Under the pieces are notes generated by a model. The model searched no databases and had not been told where the DNA came from. It was given only the letters and a program-made list of their open reading frames with translations. Shown here one piece after another: positions 1 to 8,306 of a DNA stretch of 64,000 bases (position 1 is its first letter; every line of letters begins with the position of its first letter). A program made the translations under genes and the position numbers. The stretch comes from Oscillospiraceae bacterium (GTDB lineage Bacteria > Bacillota > Clostridia > Oscillospirales > Acutalibacteraceae): positions 124,001-188,000 of the forward strand of contig JALCPP010000004.1 of NCBI GenBank assembly GCA_022650485.1, read 5' to 3'.

Positions 1-1
1 C

Positions 2-853
2 GTCCGTGTGCCGGACGGCGTAAAGGCGGACAAACCGATTTTTCTTTCCTTTCGTGTGGACGAGGAAAACCCGTCCGTTCTGGATGTTCACAATGTGATC
101 GCCGGAGAAGGAAGCGAAGTAACGGTAGTGATGAGTTACACATCCCCCGCGGATTTTTCCGGCTTTCACGGCGGGATGACCCGGCTGTACGCCGCGAAAA
201 ACGCGGTGATCCGGCTGATTCAGGTGCAGCTGCTCGGCGACGGGTGCGTGCATTATGACAATGTTGGGGCACAGTGCGGCGAAAACGGAACCGTCACCGT
301 CATTCAGGCGGAGCTTGGGGGCAAAAGTGCTCTTGCCGGCCTGAAAGCGGATTTACAGGGACGGAAAAGCCAGCTGAACCTGGATACGATTTATTTCGGC
401 GACCGAAGCCGTTCCATCGATATCAACTATGTTGCGCACCATGCCGGAAGCGCCTCTCACAGTGAAATTCACGCGAGCGGTGCGCTGTTGGACGAAAGCC
501 GCAAGACCTTCCGCGGAACCATCGACTTTTTAAAGGGTGCCAAGCGCGCGGTCGGGCACGAAAGCGAGTACAGCCTGCTGTTCAGCCCGAAGGTAGTCAA
601 CCGCTCCGCCCCGCTGATTTTGTGTGCGGAAGAGGATGTGGAGGGCCAGCACGCGGCCTCCGCCGGAAAAATCGATGCGAACCGGATGTTTTACCTCATG
701 TCCCGCGGCTTAAGTGAACTGGAAGCGAGAAAACTGCTGATTGAAGCGCAGTTCCGCCCGGTAACGGACCGGATTCCGGACCCCGCCCTGCGGGACGCGG
801 TTTTGAATTATGTGAAAGAGAGGCTGGAAGCCATTGAACCCGTATCTGAATGA
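2..853 (+). CDS. sufD: SufD, Fe-S cluster scaffold subunit (5' end missing)
   Basis: The reading frame is open from base 2, so the gene begins upstream of the window and only about 284 C-terminal residues are seen. It has the SufB/SufD beta-helix character, including the stretch HNVIAGEGSEVTVV and a C-terminal helical domain (SRGLSELEARKLLIEAQF) typical of SufD. In the SufBCD complex it helps assemble Fe-S clusters in the cytoplasm with SufC ATPase. The next gene, sufS, starts inside its last codons (20-nt overlap), so the genes are translationally coupled. SufD rather than SufB is chosen from its position before sufS and the C-terminal sequence. Confidence 0.9.
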   Translation, partial: VRVPDGVKADKPIFLSFRVDEENPSVLDVHNVIAGEGSEVTVVMSYTSPADFSGFHGGMTRLYAAKNAVIRLIQVQLLGDGCVHYDNVGAQCGENGTVTVIQAELGGKSALAGLKADLQGRKSQLNLDTIYFGDRSRSIDINYVAHHAGSASHSEIHASGALLDESRKTFRGTIDFLKGAKRAVGHESEYSLLFSPKVVNRSAPLILCAEEDVEGQHAASAGKIDANRMFYLMSRGLSELEARKLLIEAQFRPVTDRIPDPALRDAVLNYVKERLEAIEPVSE

Positions 854-2057
854 TTTCCCTGTTTTAGGCGAAAAGCGGGACGGCAAGCGTCTGGTTTATT
901 TAGACAATGCCGCCACAACGCAGAAGCCGCTTTCCGTCATTCAGGCGGTGGACGAGTACTATCGCCGTTCCAATGCGAACCCGCACCGCGGCCTTTATGA
1001 ACTGAGCATCCGCGCAACGAAGATGTATGAGGACGCGCGGGAATCGGTGCGTGCATTCATCAATGCCGGAAAGGCTTGCGAAGTGCTGTTTACCCGCAAT
1101 GCTTCCGAATCCCTGAATCTTGTGGCGTACAGCTACGGGATGAACTTTATCCATGAAGGCGACGAAATTGCTCTGCCGGTTTCGGAACACCACAGCAATC
1201 TGCTCCCATGGCAGATGGTCGCGAAGGCCAAGGGCGCGAAACTGGTCTATCTGTATCCGGACTCATGCGGGCGCCTGCCGGAGCGGGAACTGAACAAAAT
1301 CGGGCCGAAAACAGCGCTGGTTGCGGTTGCACATGTTTCCAACGTGCTGGGAACGGTCTATCCCGTGCAGGAAATTGTCCGCAGGGCGCATGCCGTTGGT
1401 GCCGTGGTCGTGCTTGACTGCGCGCAGAGCATCCCCCACTATCCGGTCGATGTAAAAAAGCTCGACGTGGATTTCGCCGCGTTTTCCGGCCATAAGATGC
1501 TGGCCCCGATGGGGATCGGCGTCTTATACGGAAAAGAAGAACTTTTAAATCAAATGCCGCCGTTTTTGACGGGCGGAGAAATGATTGAGTATGTGAGCGA
1601 GCAGAACGCGACATTCGCGCCGCTGCCGCAGAAATTTGAAGCGGGAACGCAGAATGTCGGCGGTGCGGTGGGTCTGTCCGCCGCTATCGACTACATGAAA
1701 AAAGTCGGCTACGACACCATCATCAAAACAGAAGAGGATCTGCTGGCTTATGCGCTGGACGGCATGGCGAAAATCCCGCACGTTACGGTTTACGGCGACA
1801 CCAAAGCGGGGGAACAGCGCTGCGGCGTGATCTCTTTCAATGTGGACGGGGTCCATCCGCACGATGTTTCCTCTATTTTGGATTCCGACGGCGTGGCGAT
1901 TCGCGCCGGACATCACTGTGCGCAGCCGCTCATGAAATATCTGGGCGTCAACGCGACCTGCCGCGCAAGCCTGTATTTTTACAATACGAGGGAAGACATT
2001 GACGTTTTCCTTGCAAGTTTGAAGAAAGTAAGGGGGTGGCTGGGCCTTGGGACTTGA
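834..2057 (+). CDS. sufS: Cysteine desulfurase SufS
   Basis: A 407-residue PLP-dependent class V aminotransferase-fold enzyme that takes sulfur from cysteine and passes it to SufU. The PLP lysine is in SGHKMLAP (about K221) and the persulfide-forming cysteine is in RAGHHCAQP (about C362). The length is normal for SufS. The TTG start at 834 overlaps the end of sufD and is preceded by GAGAGG about 10 nt upstream. It overlaps sufU by 11 nt. The order sufD-sufS-sufU is the Gram-positive SUF arrangement. Confidence 0.96.
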   Translation: MNPYLNDFPVLGEKRDGKRLVYLDNAATTQKPLSVIQAVDEYYRRSNANPHRGLYELSIRATKMYEDARESVRAFINAGKACEVLFTRNASESLNLVAYSYGMNFIHEGDEIALPVSEHHSNLLPWQMVAKAKGAKLVYLYPDSCGRLPERELNKIGPKTALVAVAHVSNVLGTVYPVQEIVRRAHAVGAVVVLDCAQSIPHYPVDVKKLDVDFAAFSGHKMLAPMGIGVLYGKEELLNQMPPFLTGGEMIEYVSEQNATFAPLPQKFEAGTQNVGGAVGLSAAIDYMKKVGYDTIIKTEEDLLAYALDGMAKIPHVTVYGDTKAGEQRCGVISFNVDGVHPHDVSSILDSDGVAIRAGHHCAQPLMKYLGVNATCRASLYFYNTREDIDVFLASLKKVRGWLGLGT

Positions 2058-2487
2058 AAGTATTTATACACAGATTCTGACAGAGCATAATAACTCCAAC
2101 CGGAATAAGCACCACATCGACAGCCCGACGGCGGTGCTGAAAGGGGTTAACCCGAGCTGCGGAGACGAGATTGAGCTGGAACTGCGTGAAAAAGACGGCA
2201 TGATTGAAGATGCCGCGTTCACAGGAATCGGCTGCGCGATTTCGCAGGCTTCCGCCTCTATTATGATCGACCTGATTAAGGGCAAGACCAAAGAAGAAGC
2301 GCTGCGGCTTGCAAACCTTTTTTTCGGCATGATTAAAAACGAGGTCAAGGATGAAGCTGAACTGGAAGACCTTGACGAGGCGGTTGCGTTAAAGGATATC
2401 TCCCACATGCCGGCGCGTGTGAAATGCGCCGTGCTGGGATGGCACACGCTGGAAGATGCCATTAACGGGGAACAAAAACCCGAATAA
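2047..2487 (+). CDS. sufU: SufU, zinc-dependent sulfur acceptor
   Basis: A 146-residue SufU/IscU-fold protein. The three conserved cysteines are visible in PSCGDE (C38), GIGCAIS (C63) and RVKCAVLGW (C127), with the aspartate of CGD as the fourth zinc ligand. In Gram-positive bacteria SufU accepts the persulfide from SufS and delivers it to SufBCD. The TTG start lies within the last codons of sufS. It appears to be the last gene of the operon, since a terminator hairpin follows at 2571. Confidence 0.95.
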   Translation: MGLESIYTQILTEHNNSNRNKHHIDSPTAVLKGVNPSCGDEIELELREKDGMIEDAAFTGIGCAISQASASIMIDLIKGKTKEEALRLANLFFGMIKNEVKDEAELEDLDEAVALKDISHMPARVKCAVLGWHTLEDAINGEQKPE

Positions 2488-2570
2488 TGGAGGCCGTCTC
2501 CCGTTACAGGGCGTCGGCCCTCTGCCATGCGAAATTGCTGTTCGGTCTATACACAAAACCAGAAAAAAGA

Positions 2571-2609
2571 AAACGCCCGTCTTTCGCGGAATGCGGAAGG
2601 CGAGCGTTT
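2571..2609. terminator. Bidirectional terminator between sufU and the lipoprotein gene
   Basis: A 17-nt stem (AAACGCCCGTCTTTCGC pairing with GCGGAAGGCGAGCGTTT through several G-U pairs) sits between convergent genes. Read on the minus strand, the stem is followed by a T-rich tract, which fits termination of the reverse-strand lipoprotein gene. It may also stop sufU. Confidence 0.75.
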
Positions 2610-2629
2610 GTTATAAAGGAAGAAAACCG

Positions 2630-3454
2630 TCAGCCGTAAGCCTGAATGGAAACGGCATTTTTTGCTTCGTTCGGCAGGGTGACGGCAGCGGAGGAACCGA
2701 TGCCGGAAATGTTCCCGCACAGGCTGCATTTTACCACATGAACCGAAACACTGCTTCCGTCGATTTTTTCAAAAATCTGATTGACCGCGTCGGTCAGGTC
2801 GGCTTCCATCTTTGTAACCTGGCCGGTTTCGGCATCAAGATAGCAGTATCCGTATAAATCCGGCGCGCTGTTAAGCAGGGCCTGAACCGCGGTTCCGGAG
2901 CCGTCCGACATTCCGGTGACGGTTACAATGTGGTCCACTGCGGAGCGCAGAACTTCCCGGTTGAGCTTCAATTCAATTTTATGTACTTTTCTGGAATTGA
3001 GCGTCGTTTCCCGCACGTAATTCTGATTTTCCGAGCGGTTCAGCATCCGCAGGATATCCACCTGCGCGGCGGGGGAGGTGTCCAGATTGCCGGCGTCGGT
3101 TTTTTGCCACGTGCCGTTTGGTTTGCAGTAAAAACACAGCTTGCCGTCCTCGGTCACCGTATAAGTTTCGCTGACGCTGTCCGTGTCGTCGCTTTGGCTT
3201 TTTTGAATTGATTTTAAGGCAAACGGTTTCGCCGAATATATGATTTCACTGGAAGAAGAAATGACGTGCTGGGCGCCGTTGGCCGTAAAGACCAGTTCCC
3301 GGCTGATGCCGGCACTGCAGCTTTGGATGGAGTCCGCGTTTGATTTCGCTTCGCGCACCAGTACGCCGGCATCCGATTTTTGTGCGCATCCGGTCGGCAG
3401 GAGTGCGGCCGCAAGAAGAAAAAATGCCGCAAGCAGGGGCTTGATTCGTTTCAT
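2630..3454 (-). CDS. Exported lipoprotein, LolA-like / DUF6612-like
   Basis: A 274-residue protein with a basic N-terminus, a hydrophobic core and lipobox LPTGC (Cys about 23), so a membrane-anchored lipoprotein. The mature part is beta-rich with the motif YCYLDAETGQVTKMEADLT, as in LolA/LppX-fold proteins and the DUF6612 family of Firmicutes. There are three cysteines near the C-terminal half (CSLC pair). The function is unknown. It has its own consensus promoter and terminator, so it is a single-gene unit. Confidence 0.7.
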   Translation of the reverse strand: MKRIKPLLAAFFLLAAALLPTGCAQKSDAGVLVREAKSNADSIQSCSAGISRELVFTANGAQHVISSSSEIIYSAKPFALKSIQKSQSDDTDSVSETYTVTEDGKLCFYCKPNGTWQKTDAGNLDTSPAAQVDILRMLNRSENQNYVRETTLNSRKVHKIELKLNREVLRSAVDHIVTVTGMSDGSGTAVQALLNSAPDLYGYCYLDAETGQVTKMEADLTDAVNQIFEKIDGSSVSVHVVKCSLCGNISGIGSSAAVTLPNEAKNAVSIQAYG

Positions 3455-3490
3455 GATGTACCTCGTTTCATCCGCATAGAATCTGTTTCT

Positions 3491-3519
3491 ATTATAGTAG
3501 CTTTGGGTCTATGCCGCAA
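3491..3519 (-). promoter_or_regulatory. Sigma-A promoter of the reverse-strand lipoprotein gene
   Basis: On the minus strand TTGCGG (3519-3514) is followed after 17 nt by a perfect TATAAT (3496-3491), about 40 nt ahead of the start codon. Confidence 0.75.
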
Positions 3520-3539
3520 CCGGATTTCATCGGGCTAAC

Positions 3540-3569
3540 TTGACATTACGCGTCAAAACAGCGTAAAAT
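3540..3569 (+). promoter_or_regulatory. Sigma-A promoter of the DUF815 ATPase gene
   Basis: Consensus TTGACA at 3540-3545, an 18-nt spacer, then TAAAAT at 3564-3569. It lies back to back with the lipoprotein promoter. Confidence 0.7.
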
Positions 3570-3636
3570 AGATGCAAAATCAACCGGTTTCCCCAGGCTG
3601 TGTCCCGCGTATATAATCGAAAGGATGTTGCCCGTT

Positions 3637-4881
3637 ATGAATCCAATCCGAAACCTTGCGCTGTCCATGAATTCGCTTTCCGTGTACCGCGGTATTTTAA
3701 GCCGGCCGGTCGTGCGGGATTATTGCCGTCTGCTGAATGCGGCTCACCGTTCCCGCGAAGAGTTCGCAGAGGCGTGGGGGGCGTTTTTCTCCGCTCTGTG
3801 CGGGCAGGGGGGGAATGGAGGACTGCGGGACTGTTTCGCGCGGGAAATTCTGTTTGATGAAAACGCGTTCTCGCTTGCGGCGGCGCGCGGCGCTGAAGTC
3901 CCGCGGATGGTCCGGGATGCGGCGGCGCGCGATTTAGACGTTGTTTTTCGGGCGGCGTCCGTGACCCCGGAACAGCTGCTTGAGGATTGCAGCTTTATGG
4001 ACGATATGGCGCAGCTGAACCTTCCGTGCTGGAAGACGGGGGAGTTCCCCGCCGAGCTGGGCGGCGATGCGCCGCTTGAGGCGCGTGCCGCCCGTTTCTA
4101 CCGGGAGAATGGATGCGGTGTTTACGCGCGGTACCGTGCGTTTATCTGGCGGTGCGGCGCACTGCATCCGGTGCTTCACCCGGATGCGGTTTCTCTTTCC
4201 GGACTGACGGGATATGAGATGCAGCGGCGGGAAGTGATAAATAACACGCGGGCGTTTCTGCGGGGACTGCCGGCGAACAACTGCCTGCTGTACGGTGACC
4301 GTGGAACGGGAAAATCCTCGACCGTGAAGGCAATTTTGAACCAATATTATCCGCGCGGCCTGCGGATGATTGAAATGCCGAAAGAATCTCTGACGGATTT
4401 TCCCGTCTTGGCGGACCGCTTGGCGCAGCTGCCGATGAAGTTTATTGTTTTTATCGACGACCTGTCGTTTTCGCGGCAGGATGAAACCTATGCCTCACTG
4501 AAAGCGGTGCTGGAGGGCGGCCTTGCGGCAAGGCCGGAAAACACGCTGATTTATGCGACTTCGAATCGAAGGCATCTTCTGCGGGAGTCCTTTTCAGACC
4601 GGGAGGGCGACGAGGTTCACCGGGGGGATACCATTCAGGAAAGCCTTTCGCTGGCGGACCGGTTTGGTCTTTCCATCCGGTTCAGTCTTCCCGCGAAAGA
4701 AGAGTACCTTGCGATTGTTCGCCGCCTGGCGGAGCAAAGGGGACTGACGGAGCATATGAGGGAATTGGAGCAGGGGGCCGAACGCTGGGCAATCGGCCGC
4801 GGAGGACGTTCGCCGCGCTGCGCAAAGCAGTATATTCGGGCCGCAGAGGCGCGGATTCGCAGTGACCGCGCGCCGGGATAA
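3637..4881 (+). CDS. DUF815-family AAA ATPase
   Basis: About 414 residues. An N-terminal helical region precedes a P-loop ATPase domain with Walker A GDRGTGKSS (about residue 220), Walker B FIVFIDDLSF, an arginine-containing RDE/DRFG region, and a polar NRRHLL segment. This is the DUF815 family of AAA+ proteins, whose role is unknown. The frame is open to ATG 3625, but AAAGGA directly abuts that codon; ATG 3637 has better spacing and is chosen. The lipoprotein gene follows after 24 nt, so the two are probably co-transcribed. Confidence 0.85.
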   Translation: MNPIRNLALSMNSLSVYRGILSRPVVRDYCRLLNAAHRSREEFAEAWGAFFSALCGQGGNGGLRDCFAREILFDENAFSLAAARGAEVPRMVRDAAARDLDVVFRAASVTPEQLLEDCSFMDDMAQLNLPCWKTGEFPAELGGDAPLEARAARFYRENGCGVYARYRAFIWRCGALHPVLHPDAVSLSGLTGYEMQRREVINNTRAFLRGLPANNCLLYGDRGTGKSSTVKAILNQYYPRGLRMIEMPKESLTDFPVLADRLAQLPMKFIVFIDDLSFSRQDETYASLKAVLEGGLAARPENTLIYATSNRRHLLRESFSDREGDEVHRGDTIQESLSLADRFGLSIRFSLPAKEEYLAIVRRLAEQRGLTEHMRELEQGAERWAIGRGGRSPRCAKQYIRAAEARIRSDRAPG

Positions 4882-4905
4882 ACAAAGACGAGAAAAGGAG
4901 CAAAC

Positions 4906-6114
4906 ATGGGAAAAAGACTGACAGCTGTATTCCTGACCGTGATGCTTGCCATGTCCACCCTGTACGGGTGCAGCCACGCAAGCGATATTTCTTCCGGGGC
5001 GGGGGATAAAGATTACCCCGTGGCAATCGGAAACGTGACGATAAAACAAGAGCCTGCGGGGGTGGCGGTGCTTTCGCCGAGCATAGCTTCCGTGATTTTG
5101 TCCATGGGTTATGAAGCTGTTTTAAAAGCCAGAAGTGAGGAATGCACACAGAGCGACCTGTCCGTTCTGCCGGTTGTTACGGCGGACGACGCGGAGAAAA
5201 TCCACGAGCTTGGGGCGGAAATCGTGTTTGCGGATTCGCTGACGGATTCACAGAAATCGAAACTGGAGAAAGCCGGAATTACCGTGCTGACCCTGGCCCC
5301 GGCGACGAGCCGTGAAAATCTGGAGGATCTGTATTTCCAGGTCGGCTCCGCCCTGAAAGGCGCGCGCACCGGGTATCAGCAGGGGCAGGACGCCGCGAAA
5401 GGCATTTACCAGACGATTGATGATATTACCCGTGTGGTTCCGGCAAGCGATGCCCCCATTACGGCGGTTTATCTTTATGATGCAAACGGGAAAGCCGCGA
5501 CCGGCGATATGCTTGCCGCAAAACTGTTAGAGGCTGCCGGCCTGACGAACTCCGCTGCGGGCGGAACGGACGGAACTTTTAAAGCTGCGGACCTTTTAGT
5601 GGCTGACCCGAAGTATATTTTCTGCGCCAAGGGCGTGAGCGCGGCGCTGACATCTTCGGCTGAATACAGCAAGCTGACTGCGGTCAAGGAAAAAAGAGTC
5701 TATGAAATGGACCCGGCCCTAATGAAAAATCAGGGGGAAGAACTGATTCGTGCGGTCAGCCTGATGGCGGGAACGGTGCATCCGGAAATGCTTCATAACA
5801 GTACGGATTCTTCCCAGCCTTCCGATACATCCTCTTCTTCTCCGTCTTCTGGTTCCATGGTCAGTACGGACCTGAACTTAAACCAGACGCTGAAAAGCGG
5901 AATGCAGAACGACGATGTGCTGAAAATGCAGAATCGTCTGGATGAACTGGGATATATGTTTGTAAAACCGACCGGCCTTTATGCTGAAGCAACCGTGCAG
6001 ATTGTAAAGGATTTTCAATACCTGAACAATATGACGGTGACAGGGGTAGCCGACCCGCAGACGTTGAAAAAAATGTTTTCTTCCGACGCCGTCAAGCGCA
6101 CCAATCTGGAGTAG
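4906..6114 (+). CDS. Lipoprotein: periplasmic-binding-like domain fused to peptidoglycan-binding domain
   Basis: A 402-residue exported protein with lipobox LYGC (Cys about 22). Residues about 40-290 resemble the cobalamin/siderophore binding-protein fold (helical-backbone, BtuF/FepB type; motif LSPSIASVILSMGYE). A Ser/Pro/Thr-rich linker (about 300-325) leads to a C-terminal PG_binding_1 repeat (SGMQNDDVLKMQNRLDELGY). The protein would be tethered to the membrane and also touch the cell wall. No permease or ATPase gene is adjacent, so a transport role is uncertain. The start has a good AAAAGGAG site. Confidence 0.75.
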   Translation: MGKRLTAVFLTVMLAMSTLYGCSHASDISSGAGDKDYPVAIGNVTIKQEPAGVAVLSPSIASVILSMGYEAVLKARSEECTQSDLSVLPVVTADDAEKIHELGAEIVFADSLTDSQKSKLEKAGITVLTLAPATSRENLEDLYFQVGSALKGARTGYQQGQDAAKGIYQTIDDITRVVPASDAPITAVYLYDANGKAATGDMLAAKLLEAAGLTNSAAGGTDGTFKAADLLVADPKYIFCAKGVSAALTSSAEYSKLTAVKEKRVYEMDPALMKNQGEELIRAVSLMAGTVHPEMLHNSTDSSQPSDTSSSSPSSGSMVSTDLNLNQTLKSGMQNDDVLKMQNRLDELGYMFVKPTGLYAEATVQIVKDFQYLNNMTVTGVADPQTLKKMFSSDAVKRTNLE

Positions 6115-6117
6115 CCG

Positions 6118-6154
6118 GTGCGCCCGGCAGAATTTTGCCGGGGCGCGGCACTTT
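6118..6154 (+). terminator. Terminator after the peptidoglycan-binding lipoprotein
   Basis: GC-rich stem CGCCCGGCA / TGCCGGGGCG with an AT loop, followed by CTTTT. Confidence 0.65.
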
Positions 6155-6166
6155 TCCGGCAGGGCA

Positions 6167-6195
6167 TTGACAAACCGCAGACACGGGGGTATAAT
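6167..6195 (+). promoter_or_regulatory. Consensus promoter of tRNA-Arg
   Basis: Perfect TTGACA (6167-6172), 17-nt spacer and perfect TATAAT (6190-6195), about 57 nt before the tRNA. Confidence 0.85.
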
Positions 6196-6252
6196 AAACA
6201 GGATTTGCCCCTGAACTTTTTTAAAAGAGCTCAGGGCGGAAATTTCTGATTT

Positions 6253-6329
6253 GTCTCCGTAGCTCAGCTGGATAGAGCGTCCGCCTCCTAAGCGGAAGGC
6301 CAGGCGTTCGAATCGCCTCGGGGACACCA
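6253..6329 (+). tRNA. tRNA-Arg (anticodon CCT), CCA encoded
   Basis: Complete cloverleaf: acceptor GTCTCCG pairing with CGGGGAC, D-stem GCTC/GAGC, anticodon stem TCCGC/GCGGA with loop CTCCTAA (anticodon CCT, reading AGG), T-arm AGGCG-TTCGAAT-CGCCT, discriminator A and genome-encoded CCA at 6327-6329. It has its own promoter and terminator. Its 3' half is repeated at 10424, marking it as a probable integration target. Confidence 0.97.
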
Positions 6330-6339
6330 TGAAGAGAAG
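6284..6339 (+). repeat. Left copy of 56-bp direct repeat (tRNA-Arg 3' half), putative att site
   Basis: The stretch from the anticodon loop through CCA and nine further bases recurs at 10424-10479 with a single mismatch (C6301 against A10441). Duplication of a tRNA 3' end at the far border of a segment is the usual trace of tyrosine-recombinase integration. Confidence 0.8.
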
Positions 6340-6384
6340 AGCCGGAGCGCCTGACTTAATCAAGGCGTTTCGGCTCTTCTTTTT
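6335..6384 (+). terminator. tRNA-Arg terminator
   Basis: Long stem AGAAGAGCCG...CGGCTCTTCT (6335-6380) with inner pairing GCGCCT/AGGCGT, followed by TTTTT. Confidence 0.8.
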
Positions 6385-6429
6385 GTGGTCCAACTTTTAC
6401 GAATATTGAATATAGCTGCAGAAAGGAAA

Positions 6430-6690
6430 AAACACGGCGGGAAGAGTTTCTGGAAACCATGGACGAGTGGGTTGGCATCATTGTGCCGTATTATCCCCGC
6501 GGCAAACGGGGACGTCCGCCCATGGGCATAGAACGGATGCTGCGAATGGATCTGCTGCAAATTTGGCTCAATTTCTCTGATCCGGCCACTGAGGATGCGA
6601 TTTATCACAGCTATGCCATGCGTAAGTTTACCGGCATCGATTTCATGATGGAGAATGTCCCGAACAGGCCTTTTCCGGTGTGCCTGTCTA
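6430..6690 (+). pseudogene. IS5-family transposase N-terminal relic
   Basis: The plus-strand frame reads REEFLETMDEW, then RGKRGRPPMGIERMLRM and YAMRKFTGIDF, the well-known N-terminal region of IS5-group transposases. Only about 85 residues remain; the catalytic DDE part is absent and the frame runs into the end of hydF. No upstream start or inverted repeats were recognised. It is a dead fragment just inside the tRNA-bordered segment. Confidence 0.75.
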
Positions 6691-7893
6691 TCCCCCCATT
6701 TCCGCATGGAGATGCGGAAAAATTTCCAGGCTGCGCTTGAGGATACCCTGCATATAGGCGATAACAGTTCCGTAATTCGTGATGGGAACGTTCTGGTCAG
6801 CCGCGCATTTGACGCGGTAGCGGACTTCGCGCTCGCTCAGCATGCAGCCGCCGCAGTGGATGATGAGTGCATATTCGGACAGGTCCTCGGGAAATTCTGC
6901 TCCCGAGGTTGTTTTGATGTTTAGTTTTTTACCCGTGTAATTTCGAAGCCAGCGCGGTATTTTGACGCTGCCGATATCGTCACACTGGCGGTGGTGGGTG
7001 CAGCCCTCGGCAATCAGGACCATATCGCCGTCGCGCAGGCGTTCAATTGCGGCTACGCCCTTTACTGCTGATTGAAGCAGACCTTTGTATCTTGCGAAAA
7101 GGATGGAAAAGGATGTAAGTGGGATGTCAGGCGGCGTGTCCGCAGAGACCTTGGCGAAGACTTGGCTGTCTGTAATGACGAGAGACGGTTTTTTCCCAAT
7201 GCTTTCAAGTGTTTCGCGCAGTTCAGACTCCTTGACGACGATGGCGGCGGCGTTTGTTTCCAGAATGTCGCGGATCATCTGCTGCTGCGGTAGGATTAGC
7301 CTGCCCTTCGGTGCAGACTTGTCTATGGGCACGACCAATACGATGAAATCGGACGGATATATCAAGTCGCCAACTATCCGGAGCTTTGCATCGTCGGTCT
7401 TGCCCAATTCGGCGATTTTTTCCTTTAGCTCGTTTATGCCGGTTTTCTGCGTGGCGCTGACGTAAACCTCATTTTCCTGCGGAGGCGCATGCGAAGGAAG
7501 AAGGTCGGTCTTGTTGAATGCGACAATATATTTCAGACCTTTTTCCTTAAAGATGCGGATAAGATCGTGGTCGCAATTGCAAAGTCCCTCCGAGGCGTCC
7601 ACGACCAGCACGGAAACGTCTGTCTTGTTAAGTACTTGTTTCGTTTTCCTTACGCGCAAATCGCCGAGCGTGCCAGCGTCGTCAAAGCCGGGTGTGTCGA
7701 TTATCATGACGGGACCGACTGGCAAAAGCTCCATCGCTTTGTAAACGGGATCTGTGGTGGTTCCCTTCACATCGGATACGACAGCAAGTTCCTGTTCCGT
7801 CACGGCGTTTACGACACTGGATTTTCCCGCGTTGCGCTTGCCGAAAAATCCGATATGCACCCTCTCTGCAGAAGGCGTGTCGTTAAGTCCCAT
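6688..7893 (-). CDS. hydF: HydF, [FeFe]-hydrogenase maturation GTPase
   Basis: A 401-residue scaffold/GTPase for H-cluster assembly. The GTPase domain has GKRNAGKSS (P-loop, about residues 18-26), DTPGFDD and NKTD. The C-terminal Fe-S domain keeps the cysteines of EGCTHHRQC and IIHCGGC. The open frame extends 28 residues further upstream, but ATG 7893 has GGAG at the right distance and gives the family's normal start (MGLND...). Last gene of a four-gene reverse-strand operon. HydG, the third maturase, is not in this window. Confidence 0.95.
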   Translation of the reverse strand: MGLNDTPSAERVHIGFFGKRNAGKSSVVNAVTEQELAVVSDVKGTTTDPVYKAMELLPVGPVMIIDTPGFDDAGTLGDLRVRKTKQVLNKTDVSVLVVDASEGLCNCDHDLIRIFKEKGLKYIVAFNKTDLLPSHAPPQENEVYVSATQKTGINELKEKIAELGKTDDAKLRIVGDLIYPSDFIVLVVPIDKSAPKGRLILPQQQMIRDILETNAAAIVVKESELRETLESIGKKPSLVITDSQVFAKVSADTPPDIPLTSFSILFARYKGLLQSAVKGVAAIERLRDGDMVLIAEGCTHHRQCDDIGSVKIPRWLRNYTGKKLNIKTTSGAEFPEDLSEYALIIHCGGCMLSEREVRYRVKCAADQNVPITNYGTVIAYMQGILKRSLEIFPHLHAEMGG

Positions 7894-7994
7894 AGAAATC
7901 ACTCCATTAATATAACGCATGTAGCGTCTTTCAGGGAAAGCCATGCGTGGAGATTTCCCTGATCTATCCCTTTTCATTTGTTTGTCAAACCGTT

Positions 7995-8252
7995 TTATGC
8001 TGTCGTGATGACTTTGGAATAAACCGCTTTTGTACTGATACCGGAGAGTCTTCCGATCTTTCCGGAAAGCGTGCTGATCATGTCCTGCGGTGCGTCGATG
8101 GCAATGCAGATAATATAGATGCCTTTTTCATGGTACGGGATACCCATTCTGCCAATGATATATTTGGCAGAATCGTGGAGCAGGGCGTTCAGACTGTTGA
8201 CTGAGGCAGGATCCTCCACGATAATACTGATAATAGCTACTCTGTTTTCCAT
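7995..8252 (-). CDS. TM1266-family iron-only hydrogenase system regulator
   Basis: An 85-residue protein of the TM1266 type (ACT/NikR-C-like fold), with the start MENRVAIISIIVED and the later segment GIYIICIAIDAP. This family is habitually encoded among hydE, hydF and hydG and is thought to act as a regulator; the ligand is not known. It lies 54 nt after hydE and about 100 nt before hydF on the same strand. Confidence 0.88.
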   Translation of the reverse strand: MENRVAIISIIVEDPASVNSLNALLHDSAKYIIGRMGIPYHEKGIYIICIAIDAPQDMISTLSGKIGRLSGISTKAVYSKVITTA

Positions 8253-8306
8253 GCCGAATCCCCTTGCATAAATTAGAATGATGTTCTTCTTACCATTATA
8301 ATACTT

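Noticed and set aside
2456-2857. Plus-strand 133-codon frame after sufU
   Set aside because: Runs through the terminator and is antisense to the lipoprotein gene; no ribosome site.
5878-6393. Minus-strand 171-codon frame across the tRNA-Arg gene
   Set aside because: Antisense to the lipoprotein 3' end and the tRNA; same false phrase, no ribosome site.
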